The notes below the pieces were generated by a model, which was not told the origin of the DNA, searched no databases, and saw only the letters and a program-made list of their open reading frames with translations. The translations under genes were made by a program, and so were the position numbers. Positions 1 to 8,745 of a stretch of 64,000 nt of DNA are shown here, piece after piece (position 1 is the first letter of the stretch; the number at the start of each line of letters is the position of its first letter). This DNA is from Gemmatimonadaceae bacterium. GTDB lineage: Bacteria; Gemmatimonadota; Gemmatimonadetes; Gemmatimonadales; Gemmatimonadaceae. The DNA is taken from contig JADKJT010000005.1 of assembly GCA_016720905.1 (NCBI GenBank), positions 1-64,000 on the forward strand, given 5' to 3'.

Positions 1-585
1 GTATTCCACGGCGGAGAACGTGAAATCGTCCAGCGCAAAGTTGAATACCTGGCTATCGCCGCCGATGACTACGCTGGTGATGTTCTGCGCGCCGCTGACA
101 AACCCGAAAAACTGGTTGCCCGTGGATAGCGCGATCTGATTGGTATAGCTGCCGCCCACATAATTGATGGTGATGTCGAAAAACGTGCCCATCAACTGAT
201 TGGTCAGGAAACCGAAGCCTGAGACCGGGCCAGCAAAGGTCGCGGTGAGCGGACCGACCGTATTGCGATTGTAGAGGCCGTCCAGAAAGCCGCCGGTGAA
301 GTTCCCGCCCGCGTCGATCACCAGCGGACCGCCCGATACCGAATACGTGACCCCAGCCTTGATGTCGCCGGGGGCGATTGGAGTCCCCGAGCCGGGGGTG
401 TACGCCGACAGGGAGTTGAGCGTGGACCCCAGATCGAAGTGGTAGTCGCTGGTGAAGTCTTCAATGGTGACCGGACCCACCGCACCGAGGAATGCCAGGT
501 TGGTGTTGTACACGGTGATCTGCGCCTGCAGCGATACGCTGGACAGGACGACGGCGGCGAACGCCACGACGAGACGGCGGAACAT
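1..585 (-). CDS. Exported PEP-CTERM-like protein, 3' end off window
   Basis: The frame is open from an ATG at 585 to the window edge (195 codons, no stop), with AGAGG seven bases before the start. The N-terminus is a signal peptide: basic FRR, a hydrophobic stretch, then a probable cut after SLQA. The mature part is rich in Gly, Ser, Thr and Asn, has almost no charge clusters, and ends in view with a DDFTFS-type segment. Proteins like this often carry a C-terminal PEP-CTERM sorting tag, but that tag would lie outside the window, so the assignment is a guess from style. No catalytic motif is visible. The CDS is partial. Confidence 0.75.
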   Translation of the reverse strand, partial: MFRRLVVAFAAVVLSSVSLQAQITVYNTNLAFLGAVGPVTIEDFTSDYHFDLGSTLNSLSAYTPGSGTPIAPGDIKAGVTYSVSGGPLVIDAGGNFTGGFLDGLYNRNTVGPLTATFAGPVSGFGFLTNQLMGTFFDITINYVGGSYTNQIALSTGNQFFGFVSGAQNITSVVIGGDSQVFNFALDDFTFSAVEY

Positions 586-737
586 GACGGGACCTCTGTG
601 CGACAGCACGGGCGGAGTGACACAAATATTCTCGCGCCGATCTTGGCCCGGACGGATGAGTGCCGCAAGGCCCGCATGCAAGTCGAGCTCGCCATCTACC
701 ATGGCGAGCTCGACCGTGACCACTAACTACGCCGTCT

Positions 738-2171
738 TCAGACCGAGACGGCGACCTCGCGGGTCAGGTACGCCAGTACGTCGGCCGCGCCGTAGTGCGT
801 CCGGCCTTCCAGAAACCGCGCCAGATTCACCACATCGTCACCGCTGGTGATAATGGAGGGTTCCTGCCATCCGTTTTCGCGCGCCTGCGGCATGCCGATA
901 CCGGCCACCAGGGCGTTGCAGAGGCACTGCCGATCGACCGCATCTTCAGACGTACCGCCCTTCTTGATATACGTGTCGACAGGTTCGGATGAACACCGAT
1001 AGTCCAGCCGCCCGTCAGCACGCCGATACGTCTCGCGCAGATACCCCAGATCGCAGCACCGCTCGCGCGGCTGAAAGATCGGTGCCTTCTCATCGACAAT
1101 CACGATCTTGAACGGATAGCCGGTCGGCGAGGCGCGCGCGTCTGTTCGAATGTGCAGGGAGTGGTTCAACGCGCCCGCAATCACGCGACGCTTGATGTCG
1201 GCGGTGAACCCCGATTCGTCGGTGTAGGCGAAGAGCGTGCCCACCTGCACGCCGGCGGCACCTTCCGACAACGCATGCTCTAGCGCTTCGGGTGACCCAC
1301 CACCACCCGCGAGATAGAACGGCAGACCGATCTCACGCATCGCGGAGAGATCGACAATGTCGCGCTCACCATAAATCGGCTCGCCATTGTCATTGAGCTT
1401 CATCGGACCGCGCGGCGGCGCATTGTGCCCGCCGGCCGTTGGACCTTCCACGATGAATCCATCCACGCGGCCGTTGGACTTCCGCGCCAGCGTCAGGGCC
1501 AGGGTTGCGGCGGAAACGATCGGGAAGAAACGGGGGCGGACGAGCGATGCGGTGGCGTCGGGGAACCGCGTGCGCGGATCAAACGTCAGGAACGACGTTT
1601 CGCCGGACAGCTGACCGACCACATCCAGCTTGATTGACGCGGTCTCGTGGTTGGCCATCGCATCCAGCGCCCCGGGGATTTCGCGGGGAATGCCGGCACC
1701 CATCAGTACCACATGCACGCCAGCCATCATCGCGCCGTACAGCGCCGGCAACGTGGGCATCTGGATCTTGGTGAGCAGGTTGATGCCCACCAGACCGTCG
1801 TGTCCTTCCTTGGCCAGCGTCACTTCGACATAAGAACCCAGCATCGTGATCTGATCACGCAGTGCCGTGACGGTCTGCTTATACATGGGCAGCAGGCGAT
1901 ACGGCTGATCCGCTGAGCGCCCTTCAGGTTCGAAAAAGCGCTTCATCACATAGGCCACGACGTCAGGCATCGGGAAGCTCTGCATCGCGCGCCGCACATG
2001 ACCGCCGGGATCGCCGTCCTGCAATCGACGTACGAGGACCACATCGAGGGCCGTGCCTGAGACGACGCCCAGATGCCCTGCCTGCGAGACGGCGCGCGCC
2101 AGTTTCCAGTTGGAGACGGCGACGCCCATACCGCCTTGGATGATGCGCGGGAGGCGAGCGAAATCGCTCAT
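738..2171 (-). CDS. Nitronate monooxygenase-like FMN oxidoreductase
   Basis: A 477-residue TIM-barrel flavoprotein of the 2-nitropropane dioxygenase/nitronate monooxygenase family, which oxidises alkyl nitronates using FMN. Visible family landmarks are QGGMGVAVS near residue 13, an internal GAGIPREIPG strand, EGPTAGGHN before the phosphate-binding loops, and YLAGGGGSPEAL followed by GVQVGT near residues 290-310. It is longer than the usual 320-370 residues. The extra C-terminal part holds several cysteines (CCDLGY, CSS, QCLC), which suggests a variant subfamily whose substrate may not be a nitronate. It stands alone, divergent from the gene at 2381, with a 210-base intergenic region. Cytoplasmic; no signal peptide is seen. 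Confidence 0.85.
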   Translation of the reverse strand: MSDFARLPRIIQGGMGVAVSNWKLARAVSQAGHLGVVSGTALDVVLVRRLQDGDPGGHVRRAMQSFPMPDVVAYVMKRFFEPEGRSADQPYRLLPMYKQTVTALRDQITMLGSYVEVTLAKEGHDGLVGINLLTKIQMPTLPALYGAMMAGVHVVLMGAGIPREIPGALDAMANHETASIKLDVVGQLSGETSFLTFDPRTRFPDATASLVRPRFFPIVSAATLALTLARKSNGRVDGFIVEGPTAGGHNAPPRGPMKLNDNGEPIYGERDIVDLSAMREIGLPFYLAGGGGSPEALEHALSEGAAGVQVGTLFAYTDESGFTADIKRRVIAGALNHSLHIRTDARASPTGYPFKIVIVDEKAPIFQPRERCCDLGYLRETYRRADGRLDYRCSSEPVDTYIKKGGTSEDAVDRQCLCNALVAGIGMPQARENGWQEPSIITSGDDVVNLARFLEGRTHYGAADVLAYLTREVAVSV

Positions 2172-2267
2172 AAAGGCCCTTGGGATGGAGCGACCGCCAA
2201 CGGAGCGGTCGTGAAGCTACGCGGACACATCGTGGGTCACTGGCGTTTCGGCCAATCTCAAATATAA

Positions 2268-2295
2268 CCGAAAAACCGTACTGGGCAGTTTTCGG
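2268..2295. promoter_or_regulatory. Inverted repeat in a divergent intergenic region
   Basis: Perfect 7-base arms CCGAAAA (2268-2274) and TTTTCGG (2289-2295) enclose a 14-base spacer. The element sits in an AT-richer patch between the divergent genes at 2171 (minus) and 2381 (plus). Centre-to-centre arm spacing is 21 bases, about two helical turns, as for a dimeric regulator site. No convincing -35/-10 pair was found. An operator role is an inference. Confidence 0.3.
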
Positions 2296-2380
2296 TCGAT
2301 TTTCGCTGGCCTTGCGCCCCGACCTTCTACCATCAACCTTATGCGGGATATGGTCTTAAGACCCCCTCGACGATCCGGAA

Positions 2381-3250
2381 ATGCTCATGCTTGCGGCACG
2401 TTCTCGTGTAGTTCGGCGCGCCGTCGGCGTGGCCGCATTGTCGTTGGTCGCCGTGCACGCGCCGGCTCAGGGTAGACCGCTCGGCGTGTGGCGTGTCGAG
2501 CGCGGCGTGAGCGCTCCCTGGGTGCGTCAAGGTGTCGACCGCGCCGATACCAAGGCGTGGGTTGGCCGCACGGTGCGATTTGAGGCGAGCCGCGTGCGTG
2601 GCCCCGGCGTGCTGAACTGTGGTCGTGCCCGGTTCGAGTCGGCGTCGCAGCCGGCCGAGGGGTTGTTTCAAGGAGGATTGCCCGCCCCGGCTCGATCAGC
2701 GGCTGAACAACTGGGCATCGTGCGATTCCCTGTTCCCGGCGTACTGCTCACCTGCGATGCCGGATCGTTCGACTTTCATCGGGTGGATGGCACCACGATG
2801 CTGATCGCCGTGGACAACGTCATCTGGACCTTGTCGCGGTCGGCCGGTGCACTCTTGCCGGCCACCTCACCCAGTGGTGTCGTGCAAGTATTTCTGGAAC
2901 GCCATTTTGCCGGCGACATGGGGTTTGACACGGCCAGCGTGGCGGACAAGCAAGGCTGGCTCACCGCCTCATTGCGCGCGGCGATCGCCGCGTACCTTGC
3001 GCGCCCCGGTTCACCCAATGAGGTGCCGGTGATCGATGGCGACCCGTTCACCGATTCGCAGGAGTATCCGACGCGTTTTGCCGTGAGTCCTGCCGTGGTG
3101 CGCGGATCGTCGGCGACCGTCGCCGTGCGTTTCGGCGATGGCTATCGCGACCGCACCATTCGGTATGCGCTGCGAAGCACCGGCGCCACATGGCGAATCG
3201 ACGATGTGCACTACGAAGCCGGCTCGACCCTGCGCGCCTTACTGCGCTGA
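2381..3250 (+). CDS. Secreted protein with a DUF3828-like C-terminus
   Basis: A 289-residue exported protein of unknown function. The first 30 residues form a signal peptide (ARSRVVRR, hydrophobic core, probable cut after APAQ). A second in-frame ATG at 2387 could be the real start. The last 90 residues, with IDGDPFTDSQE followed by alternating strands and a WRIDDVHY motif, resemble the DUF3828 fold found in periplasmic proteins. No catalytic residues can be assigned. It is followed 32 bases later by a methyltransferase gene on the same strand, and may be co-transcribed with it. Confidence 0.75.
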   Translation: MLMLAARSRVVRRAVGVAALSLVAVHAPAQGRPLGVWRVERGVSAPWVRQGVDRADTKAWVGRTVRFEASRVRGPGVLNCGRARFESASQPAEGLFQGGLPAPARSAAEQLGIVRFPVPGVLLTCDAGSFDFHRVDGTTMLIAVDNVIWTLSRSAGALLPATSPSGVVQVFLERHFAGDMGFDTASVADKQGWLTASLRAAIAAYLARPGSPNEVPVIDGDPFTDSQEYPTRFAVSPAVVRGSSATVAVRFGDGYRDRTIRYALRSTGATWRIDDVHYEAGSTLRALLR

Positions 3251-3282
3251 ATGGCAAGCAGGACGATGCAGTAGTTTGCGGC

Positions 3283-4104
3283 ATGAGCACACCGAATCCT
3301 GATCAGGTTCCTGAAAACTGGGGCGCCATCGCGGCCGACTATGAACAGTCGTTCGAGGCGCTGAGCACGCAGTTCGCCGCGCACGCGCTGGAACTGCTGC
3401 GGCTTTCGCGCGGTGATCGCGTAATAGATGTGGCGGCGGGCACGGGCGCGTTCAGTTTGCTGGCGGCCCGCGCCGGTGCGGACGTGCTGGCCACCGATTT
3501 TGCCCCCGGCATGGTGACGCGCCTGCGCGCACGCATCGCGGAACGACGACTGTCGAATATCACCGCCGAAGTCATGAACGGCGAAGCGTTGGGCGTCCCT
3601 GATGCCTCGTTCGATGCCAGCGTCTCGGTGCTCGGACTGATCTTCTTTCCGGATATCGCCAAGGGGTTGGACGAGTTGCGGCGCGTGCTCCGTCCTGGTG
3701 GTCGCGCCGCGGTGGTCTGTTGGAGCGATCCGGCCAAGCTGGAACTGATGACGGGCGTCATGCGCGCCATACGGACCGTAGCCCCGGGATTCGAACCGCC
3801 GCCAACGGCGCCGGTCTGGGCACGCCTGGCCGGGGCCCCCGCGCTGCGCGAACAGATGCAGCGGGCGGGATTCCATCGCGTGGAGATCACGGAATCCACC
3901 CGTACGCTGCGGGTGGAGTCGCCCGAGACGTTCTGGACGAATTTCACCAGGTCGGCGCCGCCATTGGCGTATCTGTTCGCGCAGTTGGGTCCCGAGCAGA
4001 CGGCGGCAGCAGGACGCGCCTATCTGGACGCGCTTCGGGCGCAGACCAGCGACGGGGTGCCGGCCGTGCGGGTCGAGGCGTGCATCGGAATCGGCCACGT
4101 ATAG
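3283..4104 (+). CDS. Class I SAM-dependent methyltransferase
   Basis: A 273-residue cytoplasmic methyltransferase of the UbiE/Methyltransf_11 type. The SAM-binding glycine loop is VIDVAAGTGAFS near residue 48, followed by an acidic residue in ATDFAPGM, a DASFDAS motif IV region and LRRVLRPGGRAAVV after it. The acceptor cannot be named. The start chosen is the ATG at 3283; the frame is open 31 codons further upstream but overlaps the preceding gene. It is followed by a DUF1348 gene after 27 bases, so the two probably share a transcript. Confidence 0.88.
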   Translation: MSTPNPDQVPENWGAIAADYEQSFEALSTQFAAHALELLRLSRGDRVIDVAAGTGAFSLLAARAGADVLATDFAPGMVTRLRARIAERRLSNITAEVMNGEALGVPDASFDASVSVLGLIFFPDIAKGLDELRRVLRPGGRAAVVCWSDPAKLELMTGVMRAIRTVAPGFEPPPTAPVWARLAGAPALREQMQRAGFHRVEITESTRTLRVESPETFWTNFTRSAPPLAYLFAQLGPEQTAAAGRAYLDALRAQTSDGVPAVRVEACIGIGHV

Positions 4105-4131
4105 CACGTTCCCCTCTCATCCACACCGACC

Positions 4132-4557
4132 ATGAGCCAGCCGCTTGTTCCCCCGTTCACGCTGGAAACGGCCACCGCCAAAGTGCAGGCGGCGCAAGAC
4201 GCCTGGAATAGCCGCGATCCGCAGCGCGTGTCCATGGCCTACACCGAAGACTCGGAATGGCGCAACCGCTCGGAATTCCTGCGTGGACGTGAGCAGATTC
4301 GCGCCTTCCTGACGCGTAAGTGGGAGCGAGAACTGGACTATCGACTCAAGAAGGACCTGTGGGCCTTCACGGACAACCGGTTGGCCGTGCGCTTCGAATA
4401 CGAATGGCATGACGCGAACGGTCAGTGGTGGCGCTCGTATGGCAACGAGAATTGGGAGTTCACGCCGGAGGGTCTCATGGCGCGTCGCTTTGCCAGTATC
4501 AACGACCTTGCCATACACGAACACGAGCGCCGCATTCACGAACCGCTGCGACGCTGA
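4132..4557 (+). CDS. DUF1348 family protein (NTF2-like fold)
   Basis: A 141-residue protein matching the small DUF1348 family across its length: an N-terminal helix, AWNSRDPQRVS, TEDSEWRNRSEFL, a RKWERELDYRL segment, then FEYEWHD and a C-terminal strand. The family adopts the SnoaL/NTF2 cone fold and has no settled biochemical role. It lies between a methyltransferase and a membrane protein gene on the same strand with short gaps (27 and 37 bases), so it may belong to a small operon. Cytoplasmic. Confidence 0.88.
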   Translation: MSQPLVPPFTLETATAKVQAAQDAWNSRDPQRVSMAYTEDSEWRNRSEFLRGREQIRAFLTRKWERELDYRLKKDLWAFTDNRLAVRFEYEWHDANGQWWRSYGNENWEFTPEGLMARRFASINDLAIHEHERRIHEPLRR

Positions 4558-4594
4558 ACCTCGCGGGCAGCCGATCGCGCCGTAGATTGGCCGC

Positions 4595-6382
4595 ATGACT
4601 TGGATACTGTCGCTCGTCGTCGCCGCGCTCTCCGCCGCGACGGGCCTCGTCCTGGCGGGTTTCATCGCCAGTCTGGCCACCAGTTGGTATCGCATCTCGT
4701 CGTTTGAAGGCGGCGCCGGCTACTTCGTCATCGTCATCGCCATCGGTGGCGCACTCGTTGGTGGCGTGGTCGGTCTGGTGGTGGCGCGCGCCGTCGCCGC
4801 CGGGACGAATCCGGGTTTCCTCAAGGCGATGGGATTGGCCCTTGGCGCCGTGACGCTGATTGCGGTGACGATTGGCGGCGTGGCACGCATGCGGGCCGAC
4901 GTGGCGCCTGAGGCCGACGGAGACGGACTGTTGATGGCGGTGGAGTTTCGCTGGCCTGCCGCAGACACCGTCAGTCCGGCTTCGTATGCGGGAGCGGGCT
5001 GGACGCGACTGGGTACCAGTGAAGGCCGGGTGACGCGAAAGAGCGAGGATGGCCCGCTGTTCGTCGACCTGGCTCGGTACGAAGATGGACACTGGGTCGT
5101 GCCCGGTGCGGCGCGCCTCTTCACCACCCGCGGCGACCGCGTGCTTGACGTGGGCATTGGCGAGAAGCGATTCGGCGGCTTTCTCCTGTCGTCCAAGGGC
5201 AATTCCAACGCGCCGGACACCGCGTGGAGCGCGTGGTTCCCGCACGCGAAGCCGGGCGCCCCCCCACTCCCCGATCAGTTCTCGTATCGCTTTCGCGTGA
5301 TGCGCGCGACGGAGCCGGTGCGTACTGATGCCGTGGGACCATTCACCATCGAGACGCTGGCGGGAAGTTTCTCGCACAGCGGGGTCGACGAGCCGGTCAG
5401 CGCGCACTCGACGTTTCGTCTGGCCTATCGAGGCCAACCCATGCCGTCGTATCAGGCGGTCGGCGCCGTGGCGGTCGTTGGTGGTGCGCGTACGGCACTG
5501 CTGGTGCAGTCCACCAATGACGCTGGTGACGCGCACTGTGTGATGCTCACCGAGGATGGATCGACCGTGCGGTCGCAACCGATCGGCACGTGTTACGGTG
5601 ACATCACTGGCGAACCACTGACGGCGGATGCCACGGTGTATCACGCGGCGCGTACGCGCCATTCCGTGAGCGGTTGGGTGGACCGCGCCACGTTGGCGAC
5701 GCCGGGACTCTATCTGGTCAATAACACCGTCCTCGATACGCGAACGCTGTCATTCCAGGAGTTGGTTGACGACCCCGACGCGAGACGCATGGGCAGCATC
5801 CCGCCGGTGTCGCTCGCACCCGACGAACGGAGCTTTGTCTGGTTCTCCATGGACGGGTCCGATCATCCGCCCATGGTGGGTGTCACCGAATGGAAGACGG
5901 GTGCCTCGTACACGTTTCCGATTGATGCGAGCCGGATGCGTATTCGCGATCGCGATGATGTCGATCCGCAGTGGGTAGCGCATCACTTTTCCTGGGTGCG
6001 TGGCGCAGATGGCGCCGATCGGTTGGTGGAGCGTCCGCACTTTGTCCCGCTGCCGTACCGCGGGCTGTTCCTGCGCGGCGGCCCGGGCGACATCACGCAG
6101 TACACGCTCTCACCCGGCGGCAGCGCTCTCCGCAAGGCGATGGTGGACGTGTTGATCGCGACACTGGGCGCGCGGCGGGAGCCCGACGAATTGGACGGCT
6201 TCTATATCGTGCTCACGATCGACGGCAAGACCGTGAAAGGGACGATCGGCGGCGGCGTGTCGTTCTCGATGGGGAAGGGCGAGGGCGACCCGGTGCTGAT
6301 GACGAAAGTGGCATCGACGCTGGATGCCGCCGTGGCCACCGGGAAGTTCGATGCGCTGTTTGTGACGGACAAGGAAGAGTGA
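4595..6382 (+). CDS. Membrane-anchored protein of unknown function
   Basis: A 595-residue protein I do not recognise. The N-terminal 100 residues hold three hydrophobic segments (about 1-28, 42-68 and 76-98), the second with a glycine zipper-like GGALVGGVVG. The remaining 500 residues are mostly beta-rich, without cysteine motifs, and likely face the periplasm. The region near residues 400-470 (repeated W, D and G turns) could be a propeller-like fold, but I cannot support a named domain. The stop codon overlaps the start of the downstream lipoprotein gene (TGATG), so the two are translationally coupled. Confidence 0.7.
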   Translation: MTWILSLVVAALSAATGLVLAGFIASLATSWYRISSFEGGAGYFVIVIAIGGALVGGVVGLVVARAVAAGTNPGFLKAMGLALGAVTLIAVTIGGVARMRADVAPEADGDGLLMAVEFRWPAADTVSPASYAGAGWTRLGTSEGRVTRKSEDGPLFVDLARYEDGHWVVPGAARLFTTRGDRVLDVGIGEKRFGGFLLSSKGNSNAPDTAWSAWFPHAKPGAPPLPDQFSYRFRVMRATEPVRTDAVGPFTIETLAGSFSHSGVDEPVSAHSTFRLAYRGQPMPSYQAVGAVAVVGGARTALLVQSTNDAGDAHCVMLTEDGSTVRSQPIGTCYGDITGEPLTADATVYHAARTRHSVSGWVDRATLATPGLYLVNNTVLDTRTLSFQELVDDPDARRMGSIPPVSLAPDERSFVWFSMDGSDHPPMVGVTEWKTGASYTFPIDASRMRIRDRDDVDPQWVAHHFSWVRGADGADRLVERPHFVPLPYRGLFLRGGPGDITQYTLSPGGSALRKAMVDVLIATLGARREPDELDGFYIVLTIDGKTVKGTIGGGVSFSMGKGEGDPVLMTKVASTLDAAVATGKFDALFVTDKEE

Positions 6383-6762
6383 TGGTGGCGCGGCGTCCAG
6401 CAGCGATTGCCACTCTGCTCGCTGGCCTCGTCGCGTGCGGGGATGCCATACAACCACGCGCCACCGAAGCGTGGACGGCGGACCTCGTGGTCACGCGTCA
6501 GGTGCTGTTCATGACGCTCACGCGGGAGTCGTCAACCGTGAAAGGCACTGGCAGTCTCACCGCGCTGTTGGTGCCCGGCAGCGGCGACCCGCTCACCATT
6601 GCCGGCACGCGACGTGGTGACACGCTCGATATCACCTACCGTCGCGCTGACGGCGGATCATTTCGATTCGTGGGTTCGTACGTTGCCAACAATGCCGGCC
6701 TTCAGGGTTCAGTCAACGGCGGCGAATTCACCAATCTCCGAGTGTCATTCCGAAAACGCTGA
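6382..6762 (+). CDS. Small lipoprotein, unknown function
   Basis: A 126-residue predicted lipoprotein. The signal ends in LLAGLVAC, with the cysteine near residue 19. The mature part is a small all-beta domain with repeated TLDITYRR-like strands, often seen in periplasmic proteins of this type. The ATG shares one base with the stop of the upstream membrane protein (TGATG), so the pair may act together at the inner or outer membrane. No enzyme motif is present. Confidence 0.72.
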   Translation: MVARRPAAIATLLAGLVACGDAIQPRATEAWTADLVVTRQVLFMTLTRESSTVKGTGSLTALLVPGSGDPLTIAGTRRGDTLDITYRRADGGSFRFVGSYVANNAGLQGSVNGGEFTNLRVSFRKR

Positions 6763-6808
6763 TGCGTGCAGGCTGCGACAGGCGGTTCTCACCTTTTCCC
6801 GAAGGCCC

Positions 6809-7198
6809 ATGAGTATCGAAACCGTCAGCGCGTGGCATCACCTGGTGGCGTCACGGGATCCGGCCGCACTGGAGAGGCTGCTGGCCGACGACGTCGTGTT
6901 TCACTCGCCCATCGTGCATACGCCGCAAGTGGGCAAGGTTGTCGCCACGCGCTACCTGACCGCCGCCTTCCACGTGTTCTTCAACGAGACATTCCGCTAC
7001 GTGCGCGAACTCGTTGGCACGCGTGATGCCGTGCTGGAATTCCAGGTCGACATCGACGGCATCACCGTCAACGGCGTGGACATGATTCGCTGGAACGAGG
7101 ACGGCCGCATCGTGGATTTCAAGGTGATGGTGCGACCCCTCAAAGCCATCACCTTGATCCACGAGCGAATGGCGGCGCTGCTGCAGCGGCCGCGGTAA
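6809..7198 (+). CDS. SnoaL/NTF2-like protein
   Basis: A 129-residue protein of the SnoaL-like cone fold: an N-terminal helix (AWHHLVASRDPAALERLL), the strand DDVVFHSPIV, a second helix, then LEFQVDID and DMIRWNEDGRI strands. Members include cyclases, isomerases and orphan proteins, so the function is open. The start is the ATG at 6809; the frame extends upstream into the lipoprotein gene without a plausible start. It ends two bases from the convergent fasciclin gene. Confidence 0.82.
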   Translation: MSIETVSAWHHLVASRDPAALERLLADDVVFHSPIVHTPQVGKVVATRYLTAAFHVFFNETFRYVRELVGTRDAVLEFQVDIDGITVNGVDMIRWNEDGRIVDFKVMVRPLKAITLIHERMAALLQRPR

Positions 7199-7200
7199 CG

Positions 7201-7764
7201 CTATTTCTTGGCGGTCGGCACGATGACCCCGTCGATCACATGCACCCACCCGTTGGACGCGCGCACCGAAGCCACAATCTTGGCGCCGCCGAAGTAGGTA
7301 TCCGCCCCCTGCTTCGTGATCGCGGCCGTGGTGCCATCGACCATCATCAGGTCGCCCGCCGGCAGGTCTTCCACGGCGAGCGCCGACGTGATCACGTGAT
7401 GATAGAGAATGTTGACCAGCGTCGCCTTGTTTTCGGGTTTCACGAGCGTCTCGACCGTGCCCTTGGGCAACTTGTCGAACGCGCCGTTGGTGGGCGCGAA
7501 CACGGTGAACGGACCGGCGTTGGCGAGGGCGTTCACAAGGTTCGCCGCCTGCAACGCCGCCACCAGTGTCGTGTGGTCTTTCGACCCGACCGCCACCTTG
7601 ACGACGTCGGGCATGGATTCGTTGTCCTGCACGGACGCCTGTCCACCCACTGCCGGTGTCGCGTCACTGGACGCCGCAGCGGCTGGCGTATCACCGCCCT
7701 TGGGAGCGCACGCGACAACGATTGCGATCAGCGCGGAGTACGCGAGCCATCGGGTCGGAATCAT
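7201..7764 (-). CDS. Fasciclin-domain lipoprotein
   Basis: A 187-residue lipoprotein with one fasciclin (FAS1) domain. The signal ends in AIVVAC (cysteine near residue 19), followed by an Ala/Ser/Pro linker. The domain shows FTVFAPTNGAFDKLP (FAS1 H1), then NILYHHVI (H2), with KIVASVRASNG and VHVIDGVIVP at the end. FAS1 domains serve in adhesion to surfaces or polysaccharide. The site AAGAGGT precedes the ATG at 7764. The gene is convergent with the SnoaL-like gene and lies downstream of the XRE/DUF2178 pair on the same strand, after a gap of 104 bases. Confidence 0.9.
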   Translation of the reverse strand: MIPTRWLAYSALIAIVVACAPKGGDTPAAAASSDATPAVGGQASVQDNESMPDVVKVAVGSKDHTTLVAALQAANLVNALANAGPFTVFAPTNGAFDKLPKGTVETLVKPENKATLVNILYHHVITSALAVEDLPAGDLMMVDGTTAAITKQGADTYFGGAKIVASVRASNGWVHVIDGVIVPTAKK

Positions 7765-7868
7765 CGGGCCGGACCTCTTCTGAAGGAATACCTGAAAGTT
7801 GTATCTGGTATCCAACATTGTGGGGTGCGCTGGACCCGGTCGCAGTCGGGTATTCCCTGCCAGCGGTG

Positions 7869-8120
7869 TCAGGCGTTTCTCTGTACGCCAGGCATCTGAT
7901 CGTCGCGGGCATCGTCCAGCGTGAAGATCGCCTCCACGGTCGTGCCGAACACCTTGGCGATCTGAAGGGCCAGCAGCAGCGACGGCACATAGCGGCCCTG
8001 TTCGAGCATCATGATGGTCTGTCGTGTGCATCCGACGCGATCGGCCAGCGCCTGCTGCGTCATCTCGTCGTGCGCGAAGCGCAGTCGTCGAATGTCGTTG
8101 CGTATCGTGGCTTTGGGCAT
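7869..8120 (-). CDS. XRE-family helix-turn-helix regulator
   Basis: An 83-residue DNA-binding protein of the short Xre/YozG-like type. The HTH reads MTQQALADRVGCTRQTI, followed by MLEQGRYVPSLLLALQIA, the usual recognition-helix and helix-4 pattern. Such regulators are usually encoded beside small membrane proteins, as here: it starts two bases after the stop of the DUF2178-like gene. It probably represses their shared promoter; a candidate operator lies at 8717-8745. The frame extends further upstream, but the ATG at 8120 gives the family's normal length. Confidence 0.9.
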   Translation of the reverse strand: MPKATIRNDIRRLRFAHDEMTQQALADRVGCTRQTIMMLEQGRYVPSLLLALQIAKVFGTTVEAIFTLDDARDDQMPGVQRNA

Positions 8121-8122
8121 GG

Positions 8123-8680
8123 CTACTGCCTCCGGTAGCCGAGCATGACACCGGCAAGTTGCGCCAGCACGTTCACCATCAGGCACGACCAGAAGATGAG
8201 GTAGAGGTACACCGACGGAACCAGGTGCGTGCTTTGGTACGCTTCGGTGAGCCCGATCATCCAGACGGCCAACGTGACGAGCATGGCCGGTCCCGTTCCA
8301 GCGGGCGCCGTAGCGAGAATGGCGCGGTCGCGCTCATCGAGGGTGCCATCGTCCCGCGTCATCCACATGGACACGCGCCCCATATAGACGGTGAACACCG
8401 CCAAGGCAGCAATCAACAGGCCGGTCACGGTGAGTCGCACCGAGTCATTGTCCCAGAATACCTGCGCGCCGTGGGTGGCGACAACGCCCGCCGCGACGAC
8501 GGTGATGAGCGATGCAAGCAGCAGCGTGTTCCGCGCCGATCGCTGGAGCGCGGTGGTTGGCATCGATTCGCCAGGTGCCAGCTGGAGTGGCGGCATGCGA
8601 CGCTGCGCTCGACGAACCGTGAAGAAGACGACCCCAAACGCTGCCCCGACCGCGATAATGCCCAACAGAATGACGTTCAT
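8123..8680 (-). CDS. DUF2178-like four-helix membrane protein
   Basis: A 185-residue integral membrane protein with hydrophobic segments near residues 3-22, 50-70, 82-103, 130-148 and 155-177. The cytoplasmic loop has DERDRAI, the hallmark of DUF2178-type proteins that travel with Xre regulators in bacteria and archaea. Function is unknown; roles in membrane stress or peptide immunity have been suggested for relatives. It is first in a two-gene unit with the XRE regulator (gap of two bases) and is preceded by an unusually AT-rich promoter stretch. Confidence 0.75.
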   Translation of the reverse strand: MNVILLGIIAVGAAFGVVFFTVRRAQRRMPPLQLAPGESMPTTALQRSARNTLLLASLITVVAAGVVATHGAQVFWDNDSVRLTVTGLLIAALAVFTVYMGRVSMWMTRDDGTLDERDRAILATAPAGTGPAMLVTLAVWMIGLTEAYQSTHLVPSVYLYLIFWSCLMVNVLAQLAGVMLGYRRQ

Positions 8681-8716
8681 AAACCCACCGGAAGAAGGTT
8701 AAGGGAGAAGTAATAT

Positions 8717-8745
8717 ATTTCTTACATATTGTCAAGCATTTCTTA
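8717..8745 (-). promoter_or_regulatory. Promoter/operator region of the DUF2178-XRE operon
   Basis: The stretch 8697-8757 is far richer in A and T than its surroundings. On the minus strand a perfect TTGACA (-35 like, 8735-8730) is flanked by two exact copies of TAAGAAAT at 8745-8738 and 8724-8717, 21 bases or two helical turns apart. The second copy runs into TATATT, a -10 like string, although the spacing to TTGACA is short (12). The layout fits a site where the XRE protein binds two half-sites and blocks polymerase. This is an inference. Confidence 0.45.

Noticed and set aside
4499..5662. Long minus-strand frame of 387 codons
   Set aside because: It lies opposite the membrane protein gene, is Arg/His-rich, and has no family pattern. 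Such mirror frames are expected in GC-rich DNA.
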